Shown here: piece after piece, positions 43,432-55,203 of the stretch | How the letters are laid out: the number at the start of each line of letters is the position of its first letter | Position numbering within the stretch: the first letter of the stretch is position 1 | Source: Sacculina carcini | Taxonomy: Eukaryota > Arthropoda > Thecostraca > Sacculinidae | Direction: 5' to 3' | DNA length: 64,000 nucleotides | Assembly (NCBI GenBank): GCA_916048095.2 | Contig: OU696597.1 | Coordinates: forward strand, 3,173,042-3,237,041 | Translations under genes and position numbers: made by a program | The notes under the pieces: model-generated | Databases searched by the model: none | Seen by the model: only the letters and a program-made list of their open reading frames with translations | Told to the model about the DNA's origin: nothing

Positions 43432-45207
43432 TTGGATGGAGTAGATGGTATAGACGTCGACAATAGCACCGACAGCATAACAACTCAAATCATCTCTGCT
43501 GCTCGACTCTACATTCCTTGGAAACGCCGTCCACCAAAAAAGACACCTGTTCCATGGTTCAACAATGAATGCCGTTGTGCGGTTGCAAAACGAAAGAGAG
43601 CAATTAGGTTTTATCTGCGAACTAAAACGATAGCTGCGAAAATAGCCTTGTGTAGGGAGCGAGCCGTCACTAGGAGGGTGATTAGGAGAAATAAGATTTT
43701 AGCATGGCATAATTTTATTGACTCTTTTACCCCATCGACACCTATATCAGCGATCTGGAGAGGGATCAGAGCACTCAATGGCAGCTGGACGCCAGTAGCT
43801 TTGCCAATCCTGAATATAGAGGGCAGTCGTATCAGCGAGCCAAAAGTTGTCGCCAACAAAATGGCAGAACATATGGCTAGAACAAGTTGTATTCAGGCAT
43901 ATCACGGCATTGAACCATCGGCAATGCTAGAGATTGAATTGCCAGACAACGCTTTCGATCATCCCACCATGTACGAATATAATCTCGATTTTACACCTCT
44001 GGAATTAAAAAGAGCGATCAACCGATCAGGCCATACGGCGGTTGGACCAGACAACATACATTACGATTTTTTAAGACATATATCATCTGAATCCTTTTAT
44101 CACGTCTTAGCATTTTTTAATTCCTTGTGGAGAACACATTCTTATCCTGCATCATGGAAACACTCAACAATTGTACCACTTCTGAAGAAGGGAAAACCCC
44201 GCGATTCTCCCAAGTCATACCGACCAATATCCTTGACCAGTTGTATGGGAAAACTTCTTGAGAGGATGGTGACAGCCAGAGTTTCTTACATTCTTGAGAC
44301 AAACAATGTGCTCGATCACTATCAGAGTGGATTTCGTCCCAGTCGATCGGCAGTAGACTCGGTAGTCAGGCTGGAAAATATAATAAGAACGGGCTTTGTC
44401 AACAAGCAGTGTACACTGGTCGTATATCTGGATCTGACCAACGCTTATGATACAGTTATACCGGGAATATTGTTGCGAAAAATACACGACATGGGCTTGA
44501 GGGGTAATATGGCGGAATATATAAAAAACTTTCTGCCAGCTAGGAGATTTTTTAGAACGCGACTCGCAGGCATATATTCGGACCAGTATAGCATGGATAT
44601 TGGGTTACCACAAGGAAGTTGTCTGTCGCCAATCCTATTCAACTTGATGGTGAATGATATGTTCAGCGATATGCCAGCAAATATCCAATATGCGATTTAC
44701 GCCGATGACAGCGCCATTTGGATTCAAGGTGAAAACGTGGCTATCATGAGCGATCAACTTCAAGAAGCTCTAGATGTTTTAGCACTATGGGCCAAAGCAA
44801 ACCACATGAAGTTTTCTGGTCTGAAGTCGTCGGCCGTGCTATACTCAATAGACAGTTATAAAATTCAGGAAACATTGAGGTTGGGTGGCGAAATCATTCC
44901 GTACCGACAATCACAAAAGTTTCTAGGTATCGTGTTGGATAAAAGACTCATAATGCGGGAACATATAATAGACTTGAAGGTGCGCTGTCAGAAGCGATTA
45001 AACATATTACGTATTATAGCTGGGAATAAACACGCCGGTGCGAGCGTTTCCGTTCTCCATAAGATTTTTAAAACATTGATTTTATCGATTTTAGACTATG
45101 GACTACAGTCATACTCATCGGCGAGCCCTTCCATTCTTAGTCTTTTAGAACCAATCCAAAACGAGGCTCTTCGGCTGATAACAGGTGCCAGGAACAGGAA
45201 CGAATAA
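43432..45207 (+). CDS. LINE reverse transcriptase (unit 3)
   Basis: Translates to the same protein as the unit 2 copy, catalytic YADD included; no new lesion seen. Confidence 0.88.
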   Translation: MDGVDGIDVDNSTDSITTQIISAARLYIPWKRRPPKKTPVPWFNNECRCAVAKRKRAIRFYLRTKTIAAKIALCRERAVTRRVIRRNKILAWHNFIDSFTPSTPISAIWRGIRALNGSWTPVALPILNIEGSRISEPKVVANKMAEHMARTSCIQAYHGIEPSAMLEIELPDNAFDHPTMYEYNLDFTPLELKRAINRSGHTAVGPDNIHYDFLRHISSESFYHVLAFFNSLWRTHSYPASWKHSTIVPLLKKGKPRDSPKSYRPISLTSCMGKLLERMVTARVSYILETNNVLDHYQSGFRPSRSAVDSVVRLENIIRTGFVNKQCTLVVYLDLTNAYDTVIPGILLRKIHDMGLRGNMAEYIKNFLPARRFFRTRLAGIYSDQYSMDIGLPQGSCLSPILFNLMVNDMFSDMPANIQYAIYADDSAIWIQGENVAIMSDQLQEALDVLALWAKANHMKFSGLKSSAVLYSIDSYKIQETLRLGGEIIPYRQSQKFLGIVLDKRLIMREHIIDLKVRCQKRLNILRIIAGNKHAGASVSVLHKIFKTLILSILDYGLQSYSSASPSILSLLEPIQNEALRLITGARNRNE

Positions 45208-45236
45208 CAGGAACGATACCAGTCGAGGCCCTGCGA

Positions 45237-46160
45237 GTGTATACCGGCTTTCCAGAACTGAGCATACGACGCAAGAATATCGTGCTACGTTACACGTTGA
45301 AAGTACACACCAGCTATAACCACATCGCTCATCCTTATACAAATATCGGAGATAACATGCCCAATTTTTCCTCCAGAAAGCAGTTATCCAAACGGGTGCT
45401 TAATAGACGAGCGAGGGAGTATATTCAGGAGCTCAATGTGGCAGTACCTCACCGAAATGGCCTAGTCTACGACATACCGCCCTGGTACAAGACAGCTCCA
45501 AAAATCCATTTCCTACCGGATGCGACCAAAGCGCAGGTATCAGATACTGAGGTCTCAATGGCGTTTGCGGAGTACATTTCGCATTATAGCGACTATGCCC
45601 AAATATATACGGATGGATCAAAGTGCAAAGGAAAGTCAGGATGCGCAATATACACCAAACAGCTGGGTAGTGCGTGCATATCAAGGTTCCGTCTGCCTTC
45701 ATATGTCACGGTTTTCAATACTGAGCTGTACGCAATATACAGAGCTTTGAGATACGTGGAAGAACATCGGGTACAAAAAACTTTAATTCTGAGTGATTCG
45801 AGATCTGCACTAGTCAACATTTCCAATAGTCTTTCATCGGATTTTATACTTTTATCAATTTTAAATGTTTTACATCGTATAACATCGAACTACGACTGTA
45901 TACTGGTGTGGATACCAGGGCATTGTGGCCTGAAGGGCAATGAGAGGGCAGATGCAGAAGCAAAAGCTGCGTTGGAATCGAGCGATATTAACAAGTATCC
46001 AGCGTGTAAGCAGACAATAAGACAGCTTGTGAATACGGCTACATGCGAGTCTTTCCAACAAAAGTGGACCAGTCAGAGGCATAATTATGCACTTGGGGCC
46101 ATAAAAAATCAGTCACTCCATGGCTGGATGACAATTTACCAAGGAAAGCGCAGCGAGTAA
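45237..46160 (+). pseudogene. LINE RNase H domain (unit 3)
   Basis: Translates identically to the unit 2 RNase H stretch; followed in another frame by the Cys/His motif ending at 46438. Confidence 0.85.
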
Positions 46161-46584
46161 TCGCGAGACTAAGACTGGGATGCACTAGGATAACACACAA
46201 TTATTCATTGGAGAAGACATCGCCACCTATATGCTCACACTGTCGAACTCCTCTCATGTGTAGTCATATAATCACGGAATGCGAGTTGTATGAGGTCTCG
46301 CGGCAACCCTTACGGTCCTACTGCCACTCCACAAGCATCCATTTTAATCTCATCAATATTTTACATCCTGACCACCCGAACGCGATTCGACTAATACTCA
46401 AGTACCTTTATGATATAGATTTGTTTGCAAAGCTTTAATGGGAGGTGCAACAAGTTTTCTGAGCTTCAGCGGGACGTGCAATAATAATAATAGTGTGTTT
46501 GTATTACGTCAATACAGCAGGAAATAAACGAGGAAGTGGTACAGCGCGAAATGGCCGACACCGGCCGAAGCGCTGACTGAGACT

Positions 46585-46776
46585 GCCACACGCCACTCGG
46601 GCGCCGTCTATCTAAAAAATATGATTACCAAAAGCTGGACGGCCCCGGCCGAGAAGACGGCGGTGACGAGCGGCGGCGCGGTCGATTCAGCATTCAGCAT
46701 TCACGAGAAAGATCGCGCCATCATCCGCCACGCCATTATTAATGCCACCGTGCACGCGCCCGATGTAATCAGGCGG
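46585..46776 (+). pseudogene. IPO7: Importin-7/8 exon piece, unit 3
   Basis: As unit 2, but the bases after the exon read GGCTGCAC instead of GGGTGCAC, so the candidate GT donor is lost. Confidence 0.75.
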
Positions 46777-46808
46777 CTGCACTGATCGTTGCTTGGTCAG
46801 GGCGATAG

Positions 46809-49800
46809 GAGGATGTTCCACTGACCGAATGTATTTCGAAAATGGAGTCATTCTTGCGCTCTCAGCGGAACATAATTCTCGACCGTCGTGATTTTTATCT
46901 GCGTAGTCAACAAGCCGGTGAGAATTTTGATGATTTTTTGTGCGCTGTCAAAGAAATCATGTCGTTCTGCGATTTCTGCACATCATGCAACAGCAACAGA
47001 CTGCGCGACAAAATTCTAATGGGTATATCTGACGACAATGCGTTACATCAAATGCTCCAAGAAAAGGATTTGACTCTCGAAAAATCTGTCGCTATTTGTC
47101 GATCATCAGAAACCGCTGCTGTCAATTCGTCGGCGATAAAGCAGCCGGAAAAACAGATTTATGTGTCAAATGTTCGCGGCAAATCATCTCACGCCACTGA
47201 GAAGTCACTGTGTTCAAGATGCGGTCGTTTGGTGGAAGCACAAACCCACAAATGTTCTGCAGCCGGCAAAACGTGCACGGTATGTGGCAAACCGAACCAC
47301 TTTGCAGCGGTGTGCCGGAGTTCTAGCAGACACAACAGATCGAACAAAAATAAATCTTCGCGTTCACCAAAACGTCGAGGGACGAATCTCAGGCGTATCA
47401 CGATTAGTGACATCAGCCACGGCAAAAAGAAGCGACGCAAAGTGCCACCCGTAAAAATTCGTGTCAGACCATCGAAAGGCGCATCGACAGAAGTGTCGTG
47501 GGTCGCCGACACCGGCGCCGAGGTATCCGTTATCAACGCTTGCGTTGCCAAAAAACTTGGCATCAAACAATCTGAACTGGCCCCGTGCAGTGAGAGACTC
47601 CGGTCAGCCAACGGTGGGCACCTGTACTGCATAGGCACCTGCACCGCCACTCTTGAGCTCGGTGATGCGTCGTGCAGCACTACATTGTATGTGGTGCCAG
47701 CGGCGAACGACGCGCTTTTGTCGTGGGTGGACGCGGTTAACCTGCGCATCATCCACCGAGCGTTTCCACATCAAATTCCAGTGCAGAATGTAACTACGCA
47801 AAGAAGGGAGGACTCGACCATCGTGCTAAAAGCAACCGCACAAGCCGAACGCAAGTCACTTCCTGCAATCAACAACCAGATCGACCTGAAACGTCCGACC
47901 TGGAAGCAAACGCGCAGCCCAACGCTTGATGAACGATCACAACATCTTGCAGAACTGAAAGCAGCCTTTCCGAGAGTATTTTCAACGAGTGGTCCACTGC
48001 GAACCATGGATGGACCTCCTATGCGGATATTGCTTTCATCTGATGCGCAGCCCAAGCACATTTCTGCTCCCAGAGTGATACCGCTAGCGTATCGGGAATA
48101 CATGAAGCGTCACATCGATGAACTGCTTCAACAGGACGTCATCGAGGCTGTGACTCACCCGACCGAATGGTGTCATGCTGTTGTGCCCGTGCCAAAGCGT
48201 AGAGAAGGGTCCATTGTTGATTGTAGACTCACTATCGATCTAATACCACTGAACAAGTATTTGAAACGACCAACTCATCCTGTGAGAGCTGGCATGGATG
48301 TAGTCTCTAGTATAAAACCAGGAGCAAAATATTTTAGCACACTGGATGCTAAAAATGGTTATTTTCAAATCTCCATCCACGAAGATGATAGAGATCTAAC
48401 ATGTTTTCTCACACCATGGGGTCGCTTCAGACTAAAAAGAGCACCCATGGGATTGGCTTCAAGCGGCGATGTATACAACACGATATGCGATGCTGCTCTT
48501 GCTGGTGTGATGAATGTTGGCAAAGTGGTTGATGATATGATTGTGTACAGTGAAGACTACGACAGTCACCTGGAAGACATTTGGCAGTTGTTAATGCGCT
48601 GTGATTCTGCTGGCATAACGTTGAATGGTGATAAGTTTGACTTCGCGCAATCGCAAGTGCATTTTTGTGGTTTTGACGTGGGACCAAACGGATATTCGGT
48701 TGACCAAAAGAAAATTCGCGCTATCAAGGAATTTCCTAGGCCGAATAATCTAACCGAACTTCGCTCATTCTTAGGGTTAGCCAATCAGCTGGGACAATTT
48801 TCGACCGAAATTGCTGGTACCGCCGCATCATTATACGAACTTTTGAAGAAAGATGTGGAATGGCATTGGGAGGAGAGCGTTCATACACGCGCTTTCGAAG
48901 CAACGAAAAAGATACTGACTTCTCCCCCAATACTGGATTTCTTCCGGCCGTCACGAGAGACTGTCGTGGAGACAGATGCATCTCGTCTAAAGGGACTCGG
49001 ATTTGTGGTACGTCAGCTAGATGAGAGCAAGAAATGGCGTCTCATCCAGTGCGGTTCGCGGCGACTTTCAGATACAGAAACTCGCTACGCCGCTGTTGAA
49101 CAAGAGCTATTGGCTGTAGTATGGGCCTGCAGTAAAGCTAACAACTACCTCGCTGGTCTGAATAATTTCACGATCATTACTGATCATAAACCTCTTCTTC
49201 CAATCCTGAATTCAAAAGGTCTAGCGGATATCGCCAATATTCGTTTGCAGCGGCTACGAGCGAAGCTGGCTCATCTCCAATTTACGGCTGCATGGTGCCC
49301 TGGCAAGAAGCACGCAGCTGCCGATTGTCTCTCCCGAGCTCCGCTCAACGGCGAAGAAGACGAAATAACTCTGGATCCGGTTCCTGAAATTGGTGTTGCA
49401 GCAGTGGCTCACTTAACGCATGAGAGCGACGAAGAGAGCTATATAACTGACGATGGCCTGCTAGTTGAAATCGAAGATGCGATAATGAGTGATCCGGAGT
49501 GCATTTGCCTCAAAGAAGCTATTCGACATGGCTTTCCAGATGATCGTCACGCCTGTCGAGATGAGATAAAACCTTACTGGAACATCAGAAGTTCATTATA
49601 TGTAGACGGAAATTTGATACTCTACGGAAAACGTCTTGTAGTTCCTCGTAAAATGCGACGAGATATCATCCGCCGACTTCATAGTGGACACCAGGGCATG
49701 AATCGCACTATAGGTCGAGCACGGCAGTCGGTATTCTGGCCCACAATACAAAATGATGTCAAAATGGCTGTATCGTCATGCTCTTCATGTCGTCATTACC

Positions 49801-50753
49801 GCAACAGTCAACCGAAAGAGCCATACTATTGTGACGATCAACCTACCAGAGTGTTTGAAAGTGTTGCCACGGACTACTTTCAGCACGCCGGCCGCACTTA
49901 CCTCATATATGTGGACAGATATTCCAACTGGCCTTGTGTCGCCGAATGCCCACGGTCAGACGCCACATCACGACATCTCATCCGGACGCTGCGTCAGTTG
50001 TTCGCAACGTTCGGCGTACCCAACCGTCTTCGCAGCGACGGTGGACCACAATACACCTCTCGCCGAACGAGAGACTTCCTTATGCGCTGGAAAGTGCAGC
50101 ATGATGTGAGCAGTGTCGAATATCCGCAGGGGAATGGTCTTGCGGAATCAGCGGTCAAGCGCATCAAGCGCTTAGTGCAGAAGGTGACGTCTAACGGGGA
50201 ACTCGACGATGACGCTTTCACCGAAGGCTTGCTGGAATTGCGGAACACTCCGGGCGCAGATGGGCAATCACCAGCGGAAATTTTATTCGGCCACCCTATC
50301 CGATCAACCATTCCAATGCATCGTAGTGCTTTTGCACCGAAGTGGAGGAGTACTGCGGACGCCATCGATGCACCACGTCGCGTTCAAGCTCAGCTGACTT
50401 ATAATCAAGGATCGCATCCGTTGCCGCGACTGAGGGCGGGAGATGCAGTGGTCATTCAAAGTCAATCGAGCAAAAGGTGGGACTGTACTGGGACCGTCGT
50501 GGGAATAAAAGGCCCACGCAGCTATGTACTCCGCACACCAAGTGGACGCATCACAACGCGTAACAGAAGACATCTTTTGCTGGAGGCATCTGTACGTGAA
50601 CAACCGAACCAGATGGAAAGCGATGACACCATCAGTCCGTCCATCAGCAACGACCGGCAGCAAACTGAAGTGGAGCGGCTCACACCAGCTCCACGTCGTA
50701 GCAGTCGTGAACGGCGTCCTCCACGATACCTGTCGGATTATGTTCGTGACTGA
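46809..50753 (+). CDS. Ty3/gypsy gag-pol polyprotein (unit 3)
   Basis: First ATG 46842; 1303 codons, unbroken, identical to unit 2 in translation except Ala for Pro just before the GITLNGDKF block of the reverse transcriptase. Confidence 0.93.
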   Translation, partial: EDVPLTECISKMESFLRSQRNIILDRRDFYLRSQQAGENFDDFLCAVKEIMSFCDFCTSCNSNRLRDKILMGISDDNALHQMLQEKDLTLEKSVAICRSSETAAVNSSAIKQPEKQIYVSNVRGKSSHATEKSLCSRCGRLVEAQTHKCSAAGKTCTVCGKPNHFAAVCRSSSRHNRSNKNKSSRSPKRRGTNLRRITISDISHGKKKRRKVPPVKIRVRPSKGASTEVSWVADTGAEVSVINACVAKKLGIKQSELAPCSERLRSANGGHLYCIGTCTATLELGDASCSTTLYVVPAANDALLSWVDAVNLRIIHRAFPHQIPVQNVTTQRREDSTIVLKATAQAERKSLPAINNQIDLKRPTWKQTRSPTLDERSQHLAELKAAFPRVFSTSGPLRTMDGPPMRILLSSDAQPKHISAPRVIPLAYREYMKRHIDELLQQDVIEAVTHPTEWCHAVVPVPKRREGSIVDCRLTIDLIPLNKYLKRPTHPVRAGMDVVSSIKPGAKYFSTLDAKNGYFQISIHEDDRDLTCFLTPWGRFRLKRAPMGLASSGDVYNTICDAALAGVMNVGKVVDDMIVYSEDYDSHLEDIWQLLMRCDSAGITLNGDKFDFAQSQVHFCGFDVGPNGYSVDQKKIRAIKEFPRPNNLTELRSFLGLANQLGQFSTEIAGTAASLYELLKKDVEWHWEESVHTRAFEATKKILTSPPILDFFRPSRETVVETDASRLKGLGFVVRQLDESKKWRLIQCGSRRLSDTETRYAAVEQELLAVVWACSKANNYLAGLNNFTIITDHKPLLPILNSKGLADIANIRLQRLRAKLAHLQFTAAWCPGKKHAAADCLSRAPLNGEEDEITLDPVPEIGVAAVAHLTHESDEESYITDDGLLVEIEDAIMSDPECICLKEAIRHGFPDDRHACRDEIKPYWNIRSSLYVDGNLILYGKRLVVPRKMRRDIIRRLHSGHQGMNRTIGRARQSVFWPTIQNDVKMAVSSCSSCRHYRNSQPKEPYYCDDQPTRVFESVATDYFQHAGRTYLIYVDRYSNWPCVAECPRSDATSRHLIRTLRQLFATFGVPNRLRSDGGPQYTSRRTRDFLMRWKVQHDVSSVEYPQGNGLAESAVKRIKRLVQKVTSNGELDDDAFTEGLLELRNTPGADGQSPAEILFGHPIRSTIPMHRSAFAPKWRSTADAIDAPRRVQAQLTYNQGSHPLPRLRAGDAVVIQSQSSKRWDCTGTVVGIKGPRSYVLRTPSGRITTRNRRHLLLEASVREQPNQMESDDTISPSISNDRQQTEVERLTPAPRRSSRERRPPRYLSDYVRD

Positions 50754-50761
50754 GGGGGAGG

Positions 50762-50967
50762 TGTGAGGTGGCATCATTGTAAATAATAATTGAAGCGTCA
50801 TACGCTGCGCGTTAGCGACAAGGTGACAAGTGATTTGAGTAGTGTGGTACTTGTGAGTGTTTTGGTGTGGTGAGAGGATTCTAATATTTCTTATTGGTGT
50901 AAGCGTTTGTTGAATAATATATATATTCGAAAATTGCAATTTCCGTGTTGTTTCATAAAACAATACA
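50762..50967 (+). repeat. Gypsy 3' LTR (unit 3)
   Basis: 206-bp TG...CA LTR matching that of unit 2. Confidence 0.85.
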
Positions 50968-52364
50968 TTCTCGAACGGTGAGGCAGACGCTGGAGAGAAG
51001 TGAGGGGACTGACATTTCCGAAACCGATTTTAGACATATGGTGCAAACAATGGATGATGGATTGTTGGCTCACCTGAAGGCGCGACTGTCCTATGAGGAG
51101 TCACGTAGCATCGATACTGTCTTGCTGAATCCGACGTTTGCCTGCAGCAACTCAATAGCGCAGGCACTTTGAGAACAGTATTGGGGAATAACCATGGAAG
51201 GCGTCACGATGCCTTGCACAACAGATCAATGTGTCCTTTCTCGCTGGGACTCAGATCAAATAGACCCCAGTCGGTCCATTCTGATCACTGTGAATGATGC
51301 GAGCAACAAGCTCAGCACACGAGGTCCGCACAAGCCTTACGTGGGATCACTGACTTCTATGCGCACACGTCGCTCCAATTTAGCAATAATCGACAGCACA
51401 TCAATGGTTTCGTCCTTGAAACAAATCACGGACATGCTGTCATGGGTGGTCGGGGATAGCTCAAATCTAGCTACTCTCTTACTCCGGATGTGCTCAGAAA
51501 AGACAACGGTATCAGTCGAAGACTTGATCAAGGTGACGCGCAAAGTTGTAGGCGAATCTATCCAGCATCGCTTGCTAGACAACTCATCCTCGCACGGAGC
51601 CATGATCAACTCCCTATACAACTATTGCACGCACTGCACTGTAATAACAAACACTGCCTTTCAGTTCGCAAAGCAGTCGACGGATTACACGCTCTGTTTT
51701 CAGGCGTCAATTATTTGCGGGCTGTCACGTCTATGCATAATGGAAGCAGATGGTGTAACAACATCAGGCAAATGGGCGTTATCTTTCAACTGCCAAGAAT
51801 GCACTGTTGAAGTAGGACGATCTAGCTTTGACCTCCCCGACGAGCCAGCATACAGCGGTTTCCCGTTGGGCATGCAGATTACGGAAATAGCTGTAAACGG
51901 GGCAGAAAACACTGAGACACGAGAGATTGTGGATGCCTCTGTGGGTCTAGCCTACTACGCAGCTGATAAGTGGGCTACACACATGCTGCAGTGGGAATCC
52001 CGGCACTTGCAGAGTGTGGACTTAGGAACACCACATGCATCTACGCTACCTGGTTTTGTTAACCTAACAGAGATGTCGTTGACCGACCTTGACACATGCA
52101 TTCATGCCATGGCTCTCTATTTGATTGAGCAAGTTGGTGATATCCCGAGCTGTGGGGTTGGTGAGCCGCCTTGCATCATTTGCAGGAGAGGACTCGCCTA
52201 TGTTCCAATTTGCACGCGCAGAAGTGATGAGTGGGTTGAAGCACCCATTGCTGGAGGTGACCAACCGAAAGGGAGGGACTGCGATTTCGCGGATTGAAGC
52301 TGGAGTGATCCGCAGGTTACTTCGCCTTCTCTCGGAGCTCAGCCGTCTTCTCAATTATCTATAG
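50968..52364 (+). pseudogene. L-polymerase fossil remainder, unit 3
   Basis: Same as unit 2, with the shared in-frame stop at 51170-51172 and the frame change near the end. The preceding stub lies at 46789-46807. Confidence 0.8.
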
Positions 52365-52567
52365 TCGGCCTCATAGCCGTAATCGTAGACGTAATCGTTT
52401 ATAATAAGCCATTACGGTTCTCTTGCGTCTACACAGCTCATTACAGCCCACTGTCACAGGCCCACTGTCACACCCTAGAGTATAGTCATTTTGGGCAAAT
52501 GGAGATTTGGTCATTATGAGGGTAAACATGATTTTGACCTTAGGTCAAAAATACACATTTAAGCTTA

Positions 52568-52957
52568 ATGTCGCTGGGTATCAGTCCGCTGTTGGCAATT
52601 TTACCGAGCGAAATTCTGCCGAGCAGTGTGCGTTCCCCAGCTGACAGCGTAGTGATGATGCCAACAGTGTGTTCACGTTTCTCATGCAGTACTCGTTCCA
52701 GTGGCAGCTGCGGCAACTGGGAATGGCCGGCGTGTTTCTGGTATTCGCTGTGCTGCACGCGCTGATGGCAATATTCTCGGTGGCAGTTGTGCCCGATATT
52801 GAAGGCAAGTCGCTCGAAGAAATTCAGCACATGTTCAGCAGCAAAACCAAGGCAATTGATGGTTGCGACGAAAAAAACCGAGAAGTCATGAATGGCGTTG
52901 TGGTGCAGGATGTGTGTAGCGAGCAGAGTGATAAACAGGACGACGAGACGACGAGAC
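52568..52957 (+). pseudogene. SLC2-type sugar transporter piece, unit 4
   Basis: As unit 3, including the 5-bp GTTCA deletion, but with TGTGCG as in units 1 and 2. Confidence 0.75.
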
Positions 52958-53398
52958 GATGTAGTAAGCACGTATCTGCCACCAGATACTACAGCTGAAA
53001 CAATAACACGACATCTTGAAACAGTTCACGCGTCTTTGAATAACAGGATGCTTATTTTAGGAGATTTTAACGCGCAAAGTATTACCTGGGGATCGAACTG
53101 TACAACATGTAAGGGCAGGTCAATAGAAAATTTTATCTCCAATTTCTCACTGACTCTCTTGAATGACGGATCTTCCACGTTTTTTGACATCTCTACGGCT
53201 AATACATCATCAATCGACCTATCTATTTGTTCACCAGAAGTAGCGCAGTGGTTGAATTGGTCCGTACACGTAGATACGCAAGATTCAGACCACTACCCCA
53301 TTTTAATGTCAGCTGGTGATAGGTCTGCTCAGCAACAATGGCTACCAACATGGAACATGGCCAAGGCAAACTGGTCTCTTTTCAGGCAATGCTGAGTT

Positions 53399-55174
53399 TT
53401 GGATGGAGTAGATGGTATAGACGTCGACAATAGCACCGACAGCATAACAACTCAAATCATCTCTGCTGCTCGACTCTACATTCCTTGGAAACGCCGTCCA
53501 CCAAAAAAGACACCTGTTCCATGGTTCAACAATGAATGCCGTTGTGCGGTTGCAAAACGAAAGAGAGCAATTAGGTTTTATCTGCGAACTAAAACGATAG
53601 CTGCGAAAATAGCCTTGTGTAGGGAGCGAGCCGTCACTAGGAGGGTGATTAGGAGAAATAAGATTTTAGCATGGCATAATTTTATTGACTCTTTTACCCC
53701 ATCGACACCTATATCAGCGATCTGGAGAGGGATCAGAGCACTCAATGGCAGCTGGACGCCAGTAGCTTTGCCAATCCTGAATATAGAGGGCAGTCGTATC
53801 AGCGAGCCAAAAGTTGTCGCCAACAAAATGGCAGAACATATGGCTAGAACAAGTTGTATTCAGGCATATCACGGCATTGAACCATCGGCAATGCTAGAGA
53901 TTGAATTGCCAGACAACGCTTTCGATCATCCCACCATGTACGAATATAATCTCGATTTTACACCTCTGGAATTAAAAAGAGCGATCAACCGATCAGGCCA
54001 TACGGCGGTTGGACCAGACAACATACATTACGATTTTTTAAGACATATATCATCTGAATCCTTTTATCACGTCTTAGCATTTTTTAATTCCTTGTGGAGA
54101 ACACATTCTTATCCTGCATCATGGAAACACTCAACAATTGTACCACTTCTGAAGAAGGGAAAACCCCGCGATTCTCCCAAGTCATACCGACCAATATCCT
54201 TGACCAGTTGTATGGGAAAACTTCTTGAGAGGATGGTGACAGCCAGAGTTTCTTACATTCTTGAGACAAACAATGTGCTCGATCACTATCAGAGTGGATT
54301 TCGTCCCAGTCGATCGGCAGTAGACTCGGTAGTCAGGCTGGAAAATATAATAAGAACGGGCTTTGTCAACAAGCAGTGTACACTGGTCGTATATCTGGAT
54401 CTGACCAACGCTTATGATACAGTTATACCGGGAATATTGTTGCGAAAAATACACGACATGGGCTTGAGGGGTAATATGGCGGAATATATAAAAAACTTTC
54501 TGCCAGCTAGGAGATTTTTTAGAACGCGACTCGCAGGCATATATTCGGACCAGTATAGCATGGATATTGGGTTACCACAAGGAAGTTGTCTGTCGCCAAT
54601 CCTATTCAACTTGATGGTGAATGATATGTTCAGCGATATGCCAGCAAATATCCAATATGCGATTTACGCCGATGACAGCGCCATTTGGATTCAAGGTGAA
54701 AACGTGGCTATCATGAGCGATCAACTTCAAGAAGCTCTAGATGTTTTAGCACTATGGGCCAAAGCAAACCACATGAAGTTTTCTGGTCTGAAGTCGTCGG
54801 CCGTGCTATACTCAATAGACAGTTATAAAATTCAGGAAACATTGAGGTTGGGTGGCGAAATCATTCCGTACCGACAATCACAAAAGTTTCTAGGTATCGT
54901 GTTGGATAAAAGACTCATAATGCGGGAACATATAATAGACTTGAAGGTGCGCTGTCAGAAGCGATTAAACATATTACGTATTATAGCTGGGAATAAACAC
55001 GCCGGTGCGAGCGTTTCCGTTCTCCATAAGATTTTTAAAACATTGATTTTATCGATTTTAGACTATGGACTACAGTCATACTCATCGGCGAGCCCTTCCA
55101 TTCTTAGTCTTTTAGAACCAATCCAAAACGAGGCTCTTCGGCTGATAACAGGTGCCAGGAACAGGAACGAATAA
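53399..55174 (+). CDS. LINE reverse transcriptase (unit 4)
   Basis: Translates identically to the unit 2 and 3 copies; catalytic motifs kept. Confidence 0.88.
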   Translation: MDGVDGIDVDNSTDSITTQIISAARLYIPWKRRPPKKTPVPWFNNECRCAVAKRKRAIRFYLRTKTIAAKIALCRERAVTRRVIRRNKILAWHNFIDSFTPSTPISAIWRGIRALNGSWTPVALPILNIEGSRISEPKVVANKMAEHMARTSCIQAYHGIEPSAMLEIELPDNAFDHPTMYEYNLDFTPLELKRAINRSGHTAVGPDNIHYDFLRHISSESFYHVLAFFNSLWRTHSYPASWKHSTIVPLLKKGKPRDSPKSYRPISLTSCMGKLLERMVTARVSYILETNNVLDHYQSGFRPSRSAVDSVVRLENIIRTGFVNKQCTLVVYLDLTNAYDTVIPGILLRKIHDMGLRGNMAEYIKNFLPARRFFRTRLAGIYSDQYSMDIGLPQGSCLSPILFNLMVNDMFSDMPANIQYAIYADDSAIWIQGENVAIMSDQLQEALDVLALWAKANHMKFSGLKSSAVLYSIDSYKIQETLRLGGEIIPYRQSQKFLGIVLDKRLIMREHIIDLKVRCQKRLNILRIIAGNKHAGASVSVLHKIFKTLILSILDYGLQSYSSASPSILSLLEPIQNEALRLITGARNRNE

Positions 55175-55203
55175 CAGGAACGATACCAGTCGAGGCCCTG
55201 CGA

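Larger units (their letters stand above)
42991..46491 (+). mobile_element. RNase H-type LINE, unit 3
   Basis: Same structure and lesions as unit 2: in-frame stop after the endonuclease, 13-bp duplication near 45200 and later frame shift. 3' tail of TAA repeats at 46480-46491. Confidence 0.88.
46808..50967 (+). mobile_element. Ty3/gypsy retrotransposon, 5'-truncated, unit 3
   Basis: Same boundaries relative to the unit as in unit 2: left junction inside gag, 3' LTR at 50762-50967, L fossil on both sides. Confidence 0.9.
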
